Origin: Chaetorhynchus papuensis | Taxonomy: Eukaryota; Chordata; Aves; Passeriformes; Rhipiduridae | Length of the DNA stretch: 64,000 nucleotides | Assembly (NCBI GenBank): GCA_013396525.1 | Contig: VWYX01000209.1 | Location: forward strand, 809,658 to 873,657 | Direction: 5' to 3' | Part shown: one piece after another, positions 11,506 to 24,243 of the stretch | How the letters are laid out: each line of letters begins with the position of its first letter | How positions within the stretch are numbered: the stretch's first letter is position 1 | Notes under the pieces: generated by a model | Databases searched by the model: none | Seen by the model: the letters and a program-made list of their open reading frames with translations, nothing else | What the model was told of the DNA's origin: nothing | Program-made: the position numbers and the translations under genes

Positions 11506-14272
11506 AAGTTGGCATCACTGGCCTAGTTCATTAACTTGCAAGTCCTTAGAGCAATGAAATATAGTTTCTTATTCCTTTCTTTGGTTAATGTTTATTGTAG
11601 TTTTAATTTTATCGTTCCGTAGGCTAATGATTTTGCAAAATGATCATTGTATTAACTCACCAGGTACAAACAATTCCTCCATCTCTCCCATATTCTTTCC
11701 TGTGTAGTGGTGGGGAGGTTGTATAACAAAACAGTTTGAAATGTTGTCACTCTCCATGCAACTACTCCACAGTTTCTCTGCATGAAGCCTATATAGTAAC
11801 GTGCCTTGACATGAGAAATATCATGGGAAACTATGTGATCATCTATGGAATTCAAGCAAGCTGGACAATCTGCTGTCAGAATCAGAGACGTTTTATGTAT
11901 CTGTGTCTGCAGAATCACAGGCTTCTGTCCAGTACACCTGCCTGCCCAGTGTTAGAAAATGATTGTGCTCCTTGCAGACACAAGGATAATGTAGTTTTCA
12001 TTAACACCTCTCTTCTTGGAAAGTCAGTGATATTAATTGATACTTGCACATTTGTGACCAACAGCCTTTAGAGTCTTTAATGTGGAAAATCTCAATCTGG
12101 ACCAGAAACCATTGGTTTGTCCCATGTGAGGACTGCTCTGCTTACAACCCCAAGAAACACTGGTTTGTGACAGACTGCTGTTGACCACAGCTAAATGATT
12201 TGAGGGCCAAATCAGGTCAGGACAGTAGGACCACCTCACTATCAGTCTTTGTGTAATGCAAGGTCAGAGGACCTCAGAGAGTGAACAAAAGCCATTATCT
12301 TTTCTGTTTGAACTTTCATATCATTACCAGAGGTTAACACGGGTGACAAGAATGTCAGTCCCCAAGCCCCTGCCACCCGGACATGTGCATTCCTCAGAAT
12401 GGGAATGAAATTACACAGTGCTGGCTATCTGCTAAATCAAATGCCAGCCTGATATTGACCTACCTGGTCTCCAAGAACTGCAGATGATCTCTTACTATCA
12501 GAGGACATAGGGGGATCACACAAGAAATACTAGACAGAGAAGTTTTGTAAGCACGTAGCGATGATAACAGTAGAGAGAAGAGATAATTTCTCTTGATGTC
12601 TAAATTAAAAAGGCTGTACCCTGTTTTTAAGGGCAGCTTTGGTCTCCTGCTTGAATAGCAATATATTTTACAGCTATATTTCACAGCAGATAGAGCTTTA
12701 GTGAAACTTGCTGTGCTTCAGATTAAAATGAAATGNAATTATTGTGAAAAGAAAGACCTTTAACTACAGCAGATACAAACAGAAATGACCCAAGATTACT
12801 AACATTTTTTGTTAATTCCCATTTACTTCTTAGGTTACATCAACTACTTGAACTTTCTGCTGGATGAGAAGGGAAGTAAAACACAACACATTAAGTTAAA
12901 ACCAGGATACCCAAGAAGACAGATGACTCTGGGTCATACTCCAGCATTGATTTCCAATGTGTCCTTGGGTAAGCCGAACAGAATGATTCATCCCACCCAG
13001 TTATCGTTGCAGTAATGCCCAATTAAAACTAATTGTGTAAATTATTCCTGAAGAAGGGGATTATTCACATGTATTTTAGTTGAGTTCGATGCTCTGCAGA
13101 CATGGCCCTCTCTCTCTCTCCATTTACTACAGAAGAACACTATGGGCTCACTTAGATGTTTAGCTTGTGCCTTATCCAGATATACATAACATGAATCTAG
13201 GTATTAGTTATCTTTAAGTTCTAGTTTGGACTTTGTTTATTATCTCTAAACCTGTATGTTTAAAACCTAGTTATTCCTCTTTTCATCTTGTCTTCTACAG
13301 CTAAGTGCTTAGCTCTTTGGAGATGGGACTGTCCCTCAACAAGTGCATGCAGTACCACACAAAACAGAATTCCTGGGGGGTTAAAGCATTACTGTAAGAT
13401 GAACAGTATTGGCAACCCCTTCTCTGACTTCTTGTAATGGGCGATATTTGCCGTGCAGTCTGTAGTCTGGTGGTTACACTACAGTCTAAGTTTCTGCTTC
13501 AATCAGAACGGAGTTTATTTGATGGTGGAAGTGACTAAAAAGTAAACAGTCAGAAAGAAAGGCTCTAAAATGAGTTTAGATCAGCTCTTTTTAAAATTTT
13601 ATTTAATCCCTTGAGTTGGAAATAATGTAGTACTCACAGAGACAACAGCTTTCAACTGGTTCCTGGCTCTGATGGAAGTTTTACCTCATGTTGTCAGAAT
13701 AGATGAATTCCAGCACATGTTTAGAGCCAGAGTAGGAACCTGACTAAGAATGTGTTTTTTAAACAAATTTCTGTTTGCAGATCTCTTCCTGAAGTTTTGT
13801 TTTGAATGTCATAGACATATCTTCCTTCTCTGTCTGCTGTCAACTGTTAGATCAGCAGGGCCTTAGTCTCACAACCACTAGCTGTGGGGAAAAACCATGT
13901 AACTGCAAGAAGTTGTCCATATAACGGATGTATATGTGCTCTAGCATAAACACAAGACATTTTGTGGGAACTTATCTGCTCACAGAACAACCACAATAGT
14001 CCCACCAGCTAGCAACCTCACCTCTGGTCTGCAGCTTAGGGAGCCCTGTTTTAGGTCAGTGGCAGAATAGATGAATGCAGAGGCATCTGTGGGGATGGAT
14101 ATTTCTTGGGGAAGAGACAAACTTCATGAAAATGAAATATTTTTACCCCAAATCTGTTTTCTTTAGTATTAACATCCCCAGTTTGTTGCCTGAAGAGCCC
14201 CTGCACAAATGTTCACACCTGCTTTTGCAGTGGGGCCCGCACAGAGAAAAGTGTGAGGTGAGCATGATGCCT
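11506..14272. other. Intergenic, no gene recognised
   Basis: Part of the first 150-200 bp may still belong to the antisense LTR to the left. Beyond that I see no repeat landmarks and no exon. A single undetermined base (n) sits at 12736. Confidence 0.4.
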
Positions 14273-14695
14273 TGAGAGGCTACCTAAAAACAGAGACTAG
14301 ACAGGCATAAAGGAAATAAAGGTGGGTATTTATTTGAAGGGCTTTCAAAGGTACACCCTGGGGAGCCAGAGTCTCTTGCCTAGATGGACCCCAAGATGGA
14401 CGACAGGTCACGAGTTCTTCACACTTTTATAGGTTTGGTTCATTTGCATATCAGGGTTAATTCTCCAATTAAAACTTCAGTTTAATGATGTAATTCCCCT
14501 CAGCTTGCCCCCCTCAGAGGCTCTTTGGTTTTCACATTTTGGGCCTAGGACGGTCTGGGTGTCCTTGAAGAGCAGGCCCAGAGAGGCTTTGTTGTGTCTG
14601 CCCAGCACAAGAGGGCAGAAATTAACAGGATACAAGAAACTTCAGAGTTACACACTAAGCAGTACAGGATTTAAAAAATATAAAATTAAAGCCTA
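14273..14695 (-). mobile_element. Endogenous retrovirus solo LTR, antisense
   Basis: Read on the minus strand, this shows LTR architecture. There is a TATA box (cctataaaag, complement of 14424-14433), a polyadenylation signal about 90 bp downstream (AATAAA, complement of 14329-14334), and a short U5 of about 55 bp ending near the TG at 14273-14274. The block around 14340-14480, with ccaagatggacgac and tttataggtttggttcattt, matches my memory of an LTR family common in bird genomes. The left and right ends are estimates. No internal retroviral genes flank it. Confidence 0.65.
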
Positions 14696-15957
14696 AGGCA
14701 TCAAGCACAGTTCTGTGTGCCCCACCAGCAGATACATGCCTCTGGCACCACCAGTGCCCAGCTGCCCAGACAGCAAGGAGCTGCATCCCAAGCTTGATTT
14801 ATTACTTTTGTCACTTCTTGCTGTGTAGAGTGTGGCATTATAAACATTAGGATCTTTACAGCAAGGGCTATCTTTTTGTTCTTTGTCAGTGCAACATCAA
14901 TCATCGTGGCATCCCTATCCATGCCTGGAGTTTCTATGCATTACTCACAATGTAAATAGTAACTAAAAAGAGTAAGTAACACCTGTGTGCCAGCAGCTGA
15001 GTTTTTTAGGGTGTTTATGTCCGTAGTTCATAAAGGGCTGTGGAATCCTCCCTTTTTAAATAGCACTTTGTAAATCTCAAGTCATACACTTTCCAGAATT
15101 TTACCCATTTTTAAAAAATATTTTGCAGTTTTAGCTATGAATGATGGCAACCATTCTTATCCTGATTTGATCTGTGGAAAAACATCTGAATGTGACAGAG
15201 CTTCGGGTAAATGCTGGGGTAAGGATTAAGAACACCATGCACTGCATGGTCAGCTGATGCCACTGTAACAGTGATGACCCTTGAACCCTGCAGCAGTCCC
15301 TGATGTAAACCTGATGTAAGCCATGGATGACCCAAGACACCTCCAATCCTGTAGCTGCAGTCCTTAGGTACTCCTCTGTCAGAGGTGTTGTGTCCCAGAT
15401 TTGTTGTATGTCAGATGAAGTGGAAACCCAGCATCCATGACCCCACAATGACAACAGTCCGCATTGAGCCAGCCACCCTTTGACTACGAGCCAGTGCTGG
15501 AGCAGAACAGGAACACATACATTTATTCAGGAAAGGAGACACTGAAGGATCCTCAGCTTAACTTTATTCACAGGACATAGACCTGGCAGTGAGCTTAGCT
15601 TAGAGCTGGTGTAGGTCCTGCCCAAGTCCTTGTAGCAGCAAAAAATGAAGATACCACTGCTAAGAAAAATGTAAAAAATGTAATTGGATAAATTCCTTTT
15701 TTTTTAATGTTCCGACAGAATAATGTAATGGCTGGGAGAGGTCACATTGCCCAGTCTCAATAGTATTTATCACATGAGGAGCAGAGATATATGGGCTACA
15801 GCCTGGATGCTTTTTCTTAACTGTTAGTTTCAAAAGCAGCTTTTTGTGTAAAATCAACAGCAATAATGAATGAGCTGAATACCTCCATCTCATGATGGAT
15901 GCTGCCATGTAAATTATGAAAATGTGCTTGTTCTTAGAATTACAAGGAGTCCCGGGA
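14696..15957. other. Intergenic, no feature recognised
   Basis: A 108-codon minus-strand frame (15131-15454) has no recognisable domain and starts or ends at no plausible exon boundary. I do not count it as a gene. Confidence 0.35.
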
Positions 15958-16001
15958 ACTTTAAGATCCCTTCCAACCCAAGTCATTCTGTGATTCTATG
16001 A
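15958..16001 (+). mobile_element. CR1 LINE 3'-terminal stub
   Basis: Only the last 44 bp or so of a CR1 element are present: the ttaagatcccttccaaccca block followed by the terminal attctgtgattctatg repeat. It is an extreme 5' truncation, as is common for CR1. Confidence 0.85.
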
Positions 16002-19000
16002 CACACAGGATAATAGCAAAAAAGTTACATTATAACCACTTTCCTTAAATGGTTCCATGATACTAGACAAAAATGTGTGGGCCTGTTTATAATTCTTATC
16101 CCCAAAGTCAGTCTGCTGACATTTACTTGTTCTGTAACAGTTTACATGGTCCCTTCAAGCAAAGACCCTTGAACAGTCAGGATTCAAGGGTGAAGCTCCA
16201 CCTAAAGCTTGGGCTCAGGCAGTTCTTCAATAAGTTTTGCATCATTTACCCCATTGTTTCCATGGGAACCTCTGACTCTGCTGCTAGTAATTGAGAAAAG
16301 AAAGATTCAGAAAGTTCAGCTAAGCCAGTTCAAAAGAGCGGCTGCACGCTGTTTATGTGGCCTAGATGAGACAGAACAAAGGGAGCTTTAGTAGGAGACA
16401 GGATGGGAGAAACTGTCGTCTTTAAAACATAAATCTGTGTACCACAAGAAACAGGTTATATATTTTTAGCATATTGGTCCCATTGGTCCATACAGCGCAA
16501 AATTCAGCTGAAAGTACATAGTACTCTTATAATAGCTCTAGGCCGTATTGAAACTGCCATATCTCTGTCAAAATTTACTTGACTGGGTTAATTGCAAGCA
16601 ACACACAAACCACATGTGAAACTAAGAAGCAGCAGTGCTTCCTTAACTTCAGCCAGAGCATGAAGAAACTGAACCTGGCCACGCTCCTGGTCTTCCCTTG
16701 CAATATACTGTATTTCTTGGGCTCTAGAGTGCCAGGGATGCCACCTATGTGCTTTACACTCGCTTGTGCTCCTTTATTGCCACACTAGGAGTGTATCTTT
16801 TGCCCAGTAGAAATGAAGGTTGGGGCAAAGCTTCCTGAGGCTCTGTTTGCCAGGAGGGCATTTAGTCCTACTAAAATTGTTATTGAATAAGAGAATGTTG
16901 CCTTTGAAGTACCAAAACCAATATATCATGGCTTGTCAATAGACAAGGAAAAATGTCACTTTAAAGGTATTTTATTAATAGAAATACATATATAAATGAA
17001 CAAAGAGGTCCATGGACTGAATCCTTCTATTAGACTAAAAACAGGAAATTTACTTTTTCTCAAAGGTAACTTGCTAGATTTGTAAAGTTTCTTCATTAAG
17101 ACCACACAGTTGTAACCTAGAATTTTATGAAGCATGAATTATAATATGAAAATTTGAAACGACTGTTCTTGATGCTGAGTTTGTGTAACATTCTTGGATT
17201 AATCCTACCAGGATTAAAGGAAACCATGCTAATTTTTGAGCAGAACCATGACAATTTTTTAGCAGAAACTAGTCACTAAGTTCTGGGGAATGATTTGATT
17301 TTTGTCTTCCTGGAAGTTCTCAACTTTGACAAGCTCAAAAAATATTCCATCTACAGTCTCTTTTAAAGCAGCACCTCAATGACCTTCAGAAAGGAATATA
17401 TTTGGCAAATGGAGTTTGATACTCTTGCTAGCACATGGAGTGATGACCATTGCATGCTGGTGCTCTTTGGATGGCTTGGCATGTTAGTGTTGTTTTGCCA
17501 TGAAACTAAGGCAAGGCATCACAGTTCTATCCTACTCTATTGCTGATAAGATGGGAAGACGAAAATAGGAATGCAGAAGCTCAAGGATTGGGGGATTTAT
17601 TCCTGTGTTGGATGGCTGGGTCATGTTACTACACCTGTGAGAAGAGTGAAGTTACTATCTTTGACTCCAGATGAATCACTGTGCTAGTGCTCCTGCTGCT
17701 CAGTGCCAGGTACCTTTAAAAGTCCATTACCAGGGCAGAACGAGTGATAGAAGACAGGTTTACACTGAGTGAAAGATTACTGACGGAAGACTTTACACTT
17801 ACACACCGAACTTGCTTTCAAAGTGATTTACAGTAAAGCTTGTGCAGAATGCTGCTGTTGAGTGCGGCTGTCACAGAGAAGGATGATGGTATTGGTTCTG
17901 GAGGGGGATAGATGAAAAGTTTCTTAAGTGAAATTTAACCAACTGCTGATCTCCCTGGCTGGCATGAAGAAGAGTAATTTAGTCTGTGGTCAATGAATCT
18001 CATTTACACCTGGGTGAAGTAGATTAATGCTTTTGATATTCCTTTCTCTGAATTGTTCAAAAAACTATATAAAAAAACCCAAACCTTAATTGTTGTATCA
18101 CCTTAAGGAGTCCATTGAACTTTGCATTTCAATGATCATTTCAGCAAAATGGTGATAACTGTATCTACTTAACTGTATCTACTTGCCTCCCTGAACAGTT
18201 GTGAGAATAAATTATTGTTCCTAAACAGCTTGAAGGCTGAAAAGGGATGAAAAAGGGAACAGTTGATGTTAACATTTAGGAAAAAAAGAGCAGAGGGAAG
18301 AAAAGGTCACAGATAAAATCCAGGTGTACTTTTTACTGTTTCCTCACCCAGTATAGCAGTCACTTCAGGACAAAAGAGGCCAGGCACATGAAAACAATAC
18401 TGAGGCACTTCTGGCAGGATTTCCAGTGCAGGCCAGTACTGCAGCAATATCTGCTCATGGCTCTTCAGAATCGTTTCTCATCATATGGAAAAAGCACACG
18501 AGAGCGGGAGTTGTTGTATAAGCAAAGGAAGAGAAGGCTATTCATTCGTTTGCTGTTGCTTAACATGGGCTCAGGCAGTATTCTTCCCAGGCCTTCTTGA
18601 ACACACCCTGGTACCTGGGAACACTTTCATATGGAACAGTTATGAAATACTGTGGCTGATGTAGTTCTGATAAACAGCTGTAGCAATAGTTATAAACTGC
18701 TGAGCTCTATAGATAGCAATACACTTGGTAACAGGAAATGGGACAGCGTTGCTTCACCTGTGCAATTAGTGAAGCAAGTCTCTGCATGTTCTTACACCCT
18801 TATACAAGCAAGAAGTGGATAGAAGGATCCTACTGGCACTTGGGCTCATCAAAATGCCATGGAGACAGCAAAGTATCAGAAGGCACTGGGCAAAACAAAA
18901 GAGCTTAGAAATCACTACTTTCTTACAGTGAAATTCTCTAATAGCTGTACTGGTGTGTATATAATTACAGTGCTGACAATGCTTCACTGTTGGAATGAAC

Positions 19001-22000
19001 GGTATTACATATTATTCTCAAGTTGGGATTGCTTTCTGCATCCATACAGAAAGGTTTTTGTTTTCTAAAATGTCTGTCAAACTAAGGAGTTCTGTGAATG
19101 CTGGGCCTCTGCCTACAATCAAAACCAAATAAAGCAAAATAAATGTAAAATAATAGAGAGAAATTAAAATCTTAGTCACAGCATCTTGTGTCAATGTTTT
19201 GCTCATGTCTCTCAGCAAAGAGTTGTCATTTAATTTTTCCCAAGCACTGGGTTAAACTGCTTATGAAGAGCATTTTCCCAGCTCCCTCTCCCCTCTGCCA
19301 GATCTAAGGAATTTAACCTGATTGGAACCAAAATCTTACTGGCCATAAACTTCAGGTCAATGTGGTCAGATTTTATTTAATCACTACCAAATTTCTCACC
19401 ATTTGAATTCATGTGATCTGACAGTGATTCAAATTAGCTTTTTTTCTAAGAGCTAATATTTCAAAACATGTTGCATAAATATGATCATCTTACTTTTAAC
19501 AAGGTTTGTGAGAAACCTACTGTGCATATAGAAGGGGAAGGTAATGGAGGGTTAGCACTAGAATATCCCTGACCATCTGCTGCGGGTGCTTAGCACACAG
19601 TGGAAAAGCAAGACTGGGCAAAAATTTGAAAAGTTTCTAAAATCTTTAAAGGTGTGACTCTAAAGACACTGAGACCATGTAATTCTAGGGCTCATTGTTA
19701 ATATTTGTAATGGGGAGAAGATTCTGTGAGGTGACAGCAAGTATGATCTTGGTGACAGAAAACCACTGCCCTGACAACATGAATACAAACAAAACCCTAC
19801 TCCTCTCTGAACTGGCTGCAAATAAGTACAGCATTTTAGTCCTGTCTGTTGTGCAAAAAGGAGATTTTTCTAGATCTCAAATACCTAAAAAGTATAGAAT
19901 AAAAAATTTAAAAGCCATGTAAGTGGATATAAGTTGGAAGAAAAAGTTGGAAAAATATGTTGAACCTTGAGAAAGGAGGAAGAGGTTTGTTTTCTGTCTC
20001 GTGTATTTGCTGATGGCATGGTTGGCACTGTATGCATTGTAATCACAGCCATTGGAGATACACAAGTGTTGCTGCAGATACTCTCAGTAAAGTTCTTAGC
20101 TAGTAATGACTTCTACTGCTGCACTTCATTACATATCAGCAGAAATATATTTTTCTGTGGACCAAACATTCCTGCACGTTGCTGTGCCAGCAGGCCACTA
20201 ATTCATTTCAGTGAGAAATCCAACTTGCAAAACATGATCAGGGTGTTTGTGTTTGGTAAGCTGCACACACCGTGCTTACTGCAAGCCAGACACACACATG
20301 GGCTTTGACAGTGTGCCACAAAACCACATGGCACACGGGTATGTTTCCAAACACCTATTTTTCTGACCTACATCCTTAGAACATATTCTGATGACTGTCA
20401 AGGTTTATGAAGGCCTGCACCTCTCTGACTTGATCCCCCTTTTCTGTTACTGACCCAGGCTGAACAAAAATGTTGGTATTTTTTTATTTGGTTGGTTTGG
20501 GGTTTTTTTAAATAATAACTTCTGCATTTTGTTTTGCTTTATCACAATATAATTTCATCCTCTTTTTTGTTATGGGGTCCCCCTTCTCTTCTCAGCTTTG
20601 TAAGATCTTTTCTCCTTTACAGAAGATTTAAAGCAAAAGTGATAATAAAAGGAAAACTCCTGCAATCTATCCAAGAGAGAATTTTTTTCCATGCAGGCAC
20701 TTCATAAGACAGATCTCTGAGCCACAGACCTCCTTAGAAACCCTGCCTTGCAGGAGATTAAGGCTGGGATGGTGAAGAAGCTGGAACAAGTGACATGTGC
20801 TGAGAAGGGTCTAAGGAGACCTATAGCATGTAGAAACACACCAGAAGGCTTTCTGGACTTCAGCTAGTCCTCCAGAACTAAATACCCGGAGAGTTTACAG
20901 CTACCATATCTTCTTTTTGCCTGGCCTACATCTACGGTAGACAATCTCAAACCTGTATTTTAAGTATTACTTACCATGTACTTCATTTTACTGTCATTTG
21001 TATCACTACGGCTGGAGTGCCTTAATTAGCTCTCTTTAGAAGTCAAGAGCCTGCAAAGGCGTCTCAAATAGGAAGTAACAGAGATGAAGTTGGACTGAAA
21101 TGAAGAAATTACTCATAAAACAAATTTTAGGCAGTGTAGATTCTTGATTACAAAGCACATACACAGCACAAAGCAACTGGACTGCTGGAAATTTTAGAAT
21201 CAAGCTACAGTGAGTAGTGAGAGCACAAGATTCTATGTGCTGTGTCAGTAAATGCACATGTAAAGTTCTAAAAGTGAACACTGGCAACAAGAGAAGTGCT
21301 TGGACAGCAGGGTCACAGAGAAGAGGTAGGTCATGAGGTTCTCCAGCCTCTGAAGATCAAGATGACTCTTTGAACACCTGGCTCCTCCTTCTTATATCCC
21401 TGTTCAAGGCATTTACATCAAACACAGCAAACAAATTATGCCAAGTCTGTTACAGATTTTTGGAGTACTCAGTCTCCTGTTTTAAAGCAGGCATCACCTT
21501 CCCTCTTACCTCAAGCTCATTTCAGCCCATTTACCCAGGAATAGGGTAAATAGGGTTCTTCAGCTGTAGAATGGGAGTGATATTCTGAAGAGAGAGAAAG
21601 AGGGGCAAATTCAGAGCAGGGTGTCCACTACAGATGTGGGGCAGCACAGCCAGGGTGCAGGGCAGGGAAGGCCCTTTGAAGTCAGACAGGCTTTCCTCTT
21701 ATACCCACATGTGAAAGGATGAGGTTCACGAAAAAGAGAATTACAGACTTGCGGATTCAATTAGGAGAAGTGCATAGCACACAAAAATGAGCAAAATATT
21801 CAGGGAGCATTTACTTTGCTCAGGGACATCGGGATGTTGAGTGTATGGAAGCCAGAAGCTGAATCCATAGACAGCAATCTATACACAGCACGGCAAAAAA
21901 TGTGTGGCATTTGTGATATTAATGTCACCTCTCATATTACCTCTCTGCTTTGGAGATGTTCTTGTGGTGCCCCTTTGCCACTGAATATGAGCCCTGTTTT

Positions 22001-23647
22001 GGGGTAGAAAGGGTTTTTAACATGTTGTTTCCTTTGTGGCTCCACAGAGGATACAACGTGTCTCTGAATCTCTGTGCAATAGATAGGTCTGGTGCTTTAC
22101 AACAGTGGGCCAACTGGCTGGTAGAAAAGATTCGTATTCAGAAAAACAGGTGGATTAGAAAAGTAAGAGAAGTGCAGCAAGCTTTGAGACTAAAGGGGGA
22201 AAGTATTTGAGATACGAGTATCAGAAAATAACTGTAGTATTTAGATACTAAACAAAGAAACAATATAATAGAAGAAAATTATTCTTTATGTTAGTGTCTT
22301 GAAAAAGAAGCCTCAGTTCATTGGAGCTGGCAGATAGGAACCACTCAAATGTTACCAACCTTCTTAGAAAGTATAACAAAGAGAGTCTCTTCCAATGAAA
22401 ACATTTCGTAAAACACTTCAGTAACCTTCAGAATCACAAAGCAGCTTAAGACTGTTGTAACAAATATTTAGCATTCCCCATGCCCTGAAACCATTTTTTG
22501 CTGTTTACAAAGCTCTGTAAAGTTGCTGGGGATCATTTCACTGTTCTACCAATGCATCCACTGAAACTGCCTTTACTTTTAAGTTGCTAACAAACAGAAG
22601 AACTCAGTAATGTGCCCAATGAAAATGGACACAGAGGTTACTTTCTTAAGGAGAGCATGGTTAAAAATTAAGCCCTAATTTAGAGGCAACTTAGAAAATG
22701 ATTTTGTACCTTAAATACAAAAATAATTTTGTATTTTTTGAATCATTTATATTTCTGGGTACATGGCAACTACTTGCATTCTTATTTGCCAAAATTATCA
22801 TAGCAAAATTGATTCAGCTACTGTGCTTAAGTATATGTTTTTTGCTCTAGTATTTTATATTTGTTATATTGCTCTAGAGGGACTATGAAATGGATTTCTA
22901 TACATGAAATGGACATTTTTATACTCCACAGTATTAAAACTAAATGTTTTAGCTGTAACCTTAATTTCCTTTATTTATTACCCCATCTTTGTTTACTGCC
23001 TTTTTAATATCATGGCTAAAATCTGACAAGAAGCTGCTTGAGGAACAGTCTGGTCTCTTTGTAGTACCACAGAGAATGCAACATACTTAGACCAGAAGTG
23101 AAATGAAATTATAATAAAAATTCTAGAAGATTTTGAATGTAAGTGGTTATGCAAATTATGATGATTTTATCATAGAACACATTTTAAAACTGCATTAATT
23201 GGAAATTGTAGTGTTGGGAATGATTTTCCTAGCCCTCAGAAATGTGGGTAGAAACTACAAACTATATATAAGAATGTTTGTATTCACTGTATCAAAGGAA
23301 ATAATCTGTTAGCAAACATTCAATTTCATAAGTATAGGTAAAGGAGGAAAAGGTAAATATAAATTAATTTGGCATGATCAGATGTGAAACACCATATATT
23401 TCAGATACCACAGATTCAGGAGGGCAGAATATGGTTTTGTTCTGTTTCGGTGTTTGCAGAAGCAGGTACACTGAGGTTTCTTTAAAACTTCAGAACATTT
23501 CTAGGACAAATAATGAAAATTTCAATAATTTCTTGGACATGTAGCATGTACTTACTTCCATATCAGAAAGTGGGTCTTTGTAACGTTGGACCAGGTTTTA
23601 GGCTGATATAATTGAATATAATTCCACTGCAGTCAGGGTTAAATACT
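16002..23647. other. Intergenic, no gene recognised
   Basis: About 7.6 kb of AT-rich DNA. No exon is recognised on either strand. Two small local duplications are present: about 24 bp twice at 17222-17268, and a 14-bp word twice at about 18158-18186. The part around 21290-21720 has somewhat LTR-like composition, with a ttatatccc word and a drop in AT content, but no landmark is convincing. Confidence 0.4.
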
Positions 23648-24243
23648 AGGATACACCAACAAAGGCATCCTGCACTGCATTCAGAAGAGCATTGCCAGCA
23701 GGTCAAGGGAGGTAATCCTGCCCCTCTACTCAGCACTGCTGAGGCCTCACCTGGAATGCTGTGTCCAGTTCTGGGCTCCTCAGAACAAGAGACATGGAGC
23801 TCCTGGAGTGGTTCAAGCAGAGGACTATGAGGATTAAGGGACTGGAGCATCTCTCTTATGAGGAAAGGCTGAGAGAGTTGGGCCTATTCAGCCTCAAGAA
23901 GAGATGACTGAGAGGGGACCTCATCAAGTGACCTCATCAAGTATCTGAAGGGAGGGTGTCAAGAAGCTGGATCCAGGTCCTTCTTGGTGGTGCCAAGCAA
24001 TAGGACAAGGGGCAGTGGGAGCGAATGAGGAATATGAGGAAGGACTTCTTTTCTGTGTGGATGACCACACACAGGAACAGGTTGCCCAGAGAGGTTGTGT
24101 AGTCTCCCTCACTGGAGATATTCAAGAACCATCTGGACACAGTCCTGTGCCATGTGCTTTAGGATGACCCTGCTTGAACAGGGAGCTTGGAACAGATGAC
24201 GCCCTGTGATCCCTTCAACCTGACGCATTTGGTGATTCTGTGA
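23648..24243 (+). mobile_element. CR1 LINE fragment, 5'-truncated
   Basis: A + strand CR1 copy running from the ORF2 C-terminal region (cagcaggtcaagggaggtaa) through the 3' UTR to the terminal gattctgtg at about 24233-24241. The 13-bp word gacctcatcaagt is duplicated in tandem at about 23917-23942. It carries no intact coding region. Confidence 0.9.

Noticed and set aside
12736..12736. Undetermined base (n)
   Set aside because: A single ambiguous call in the assembly, with no biological meaning.
21290..21720. Possible further antisense LTR
   Set aside because: There is some composition and word similarity to the LTR at 14273, but no poly(A) signal, TG/CA ends or collinear blocks could be matched.
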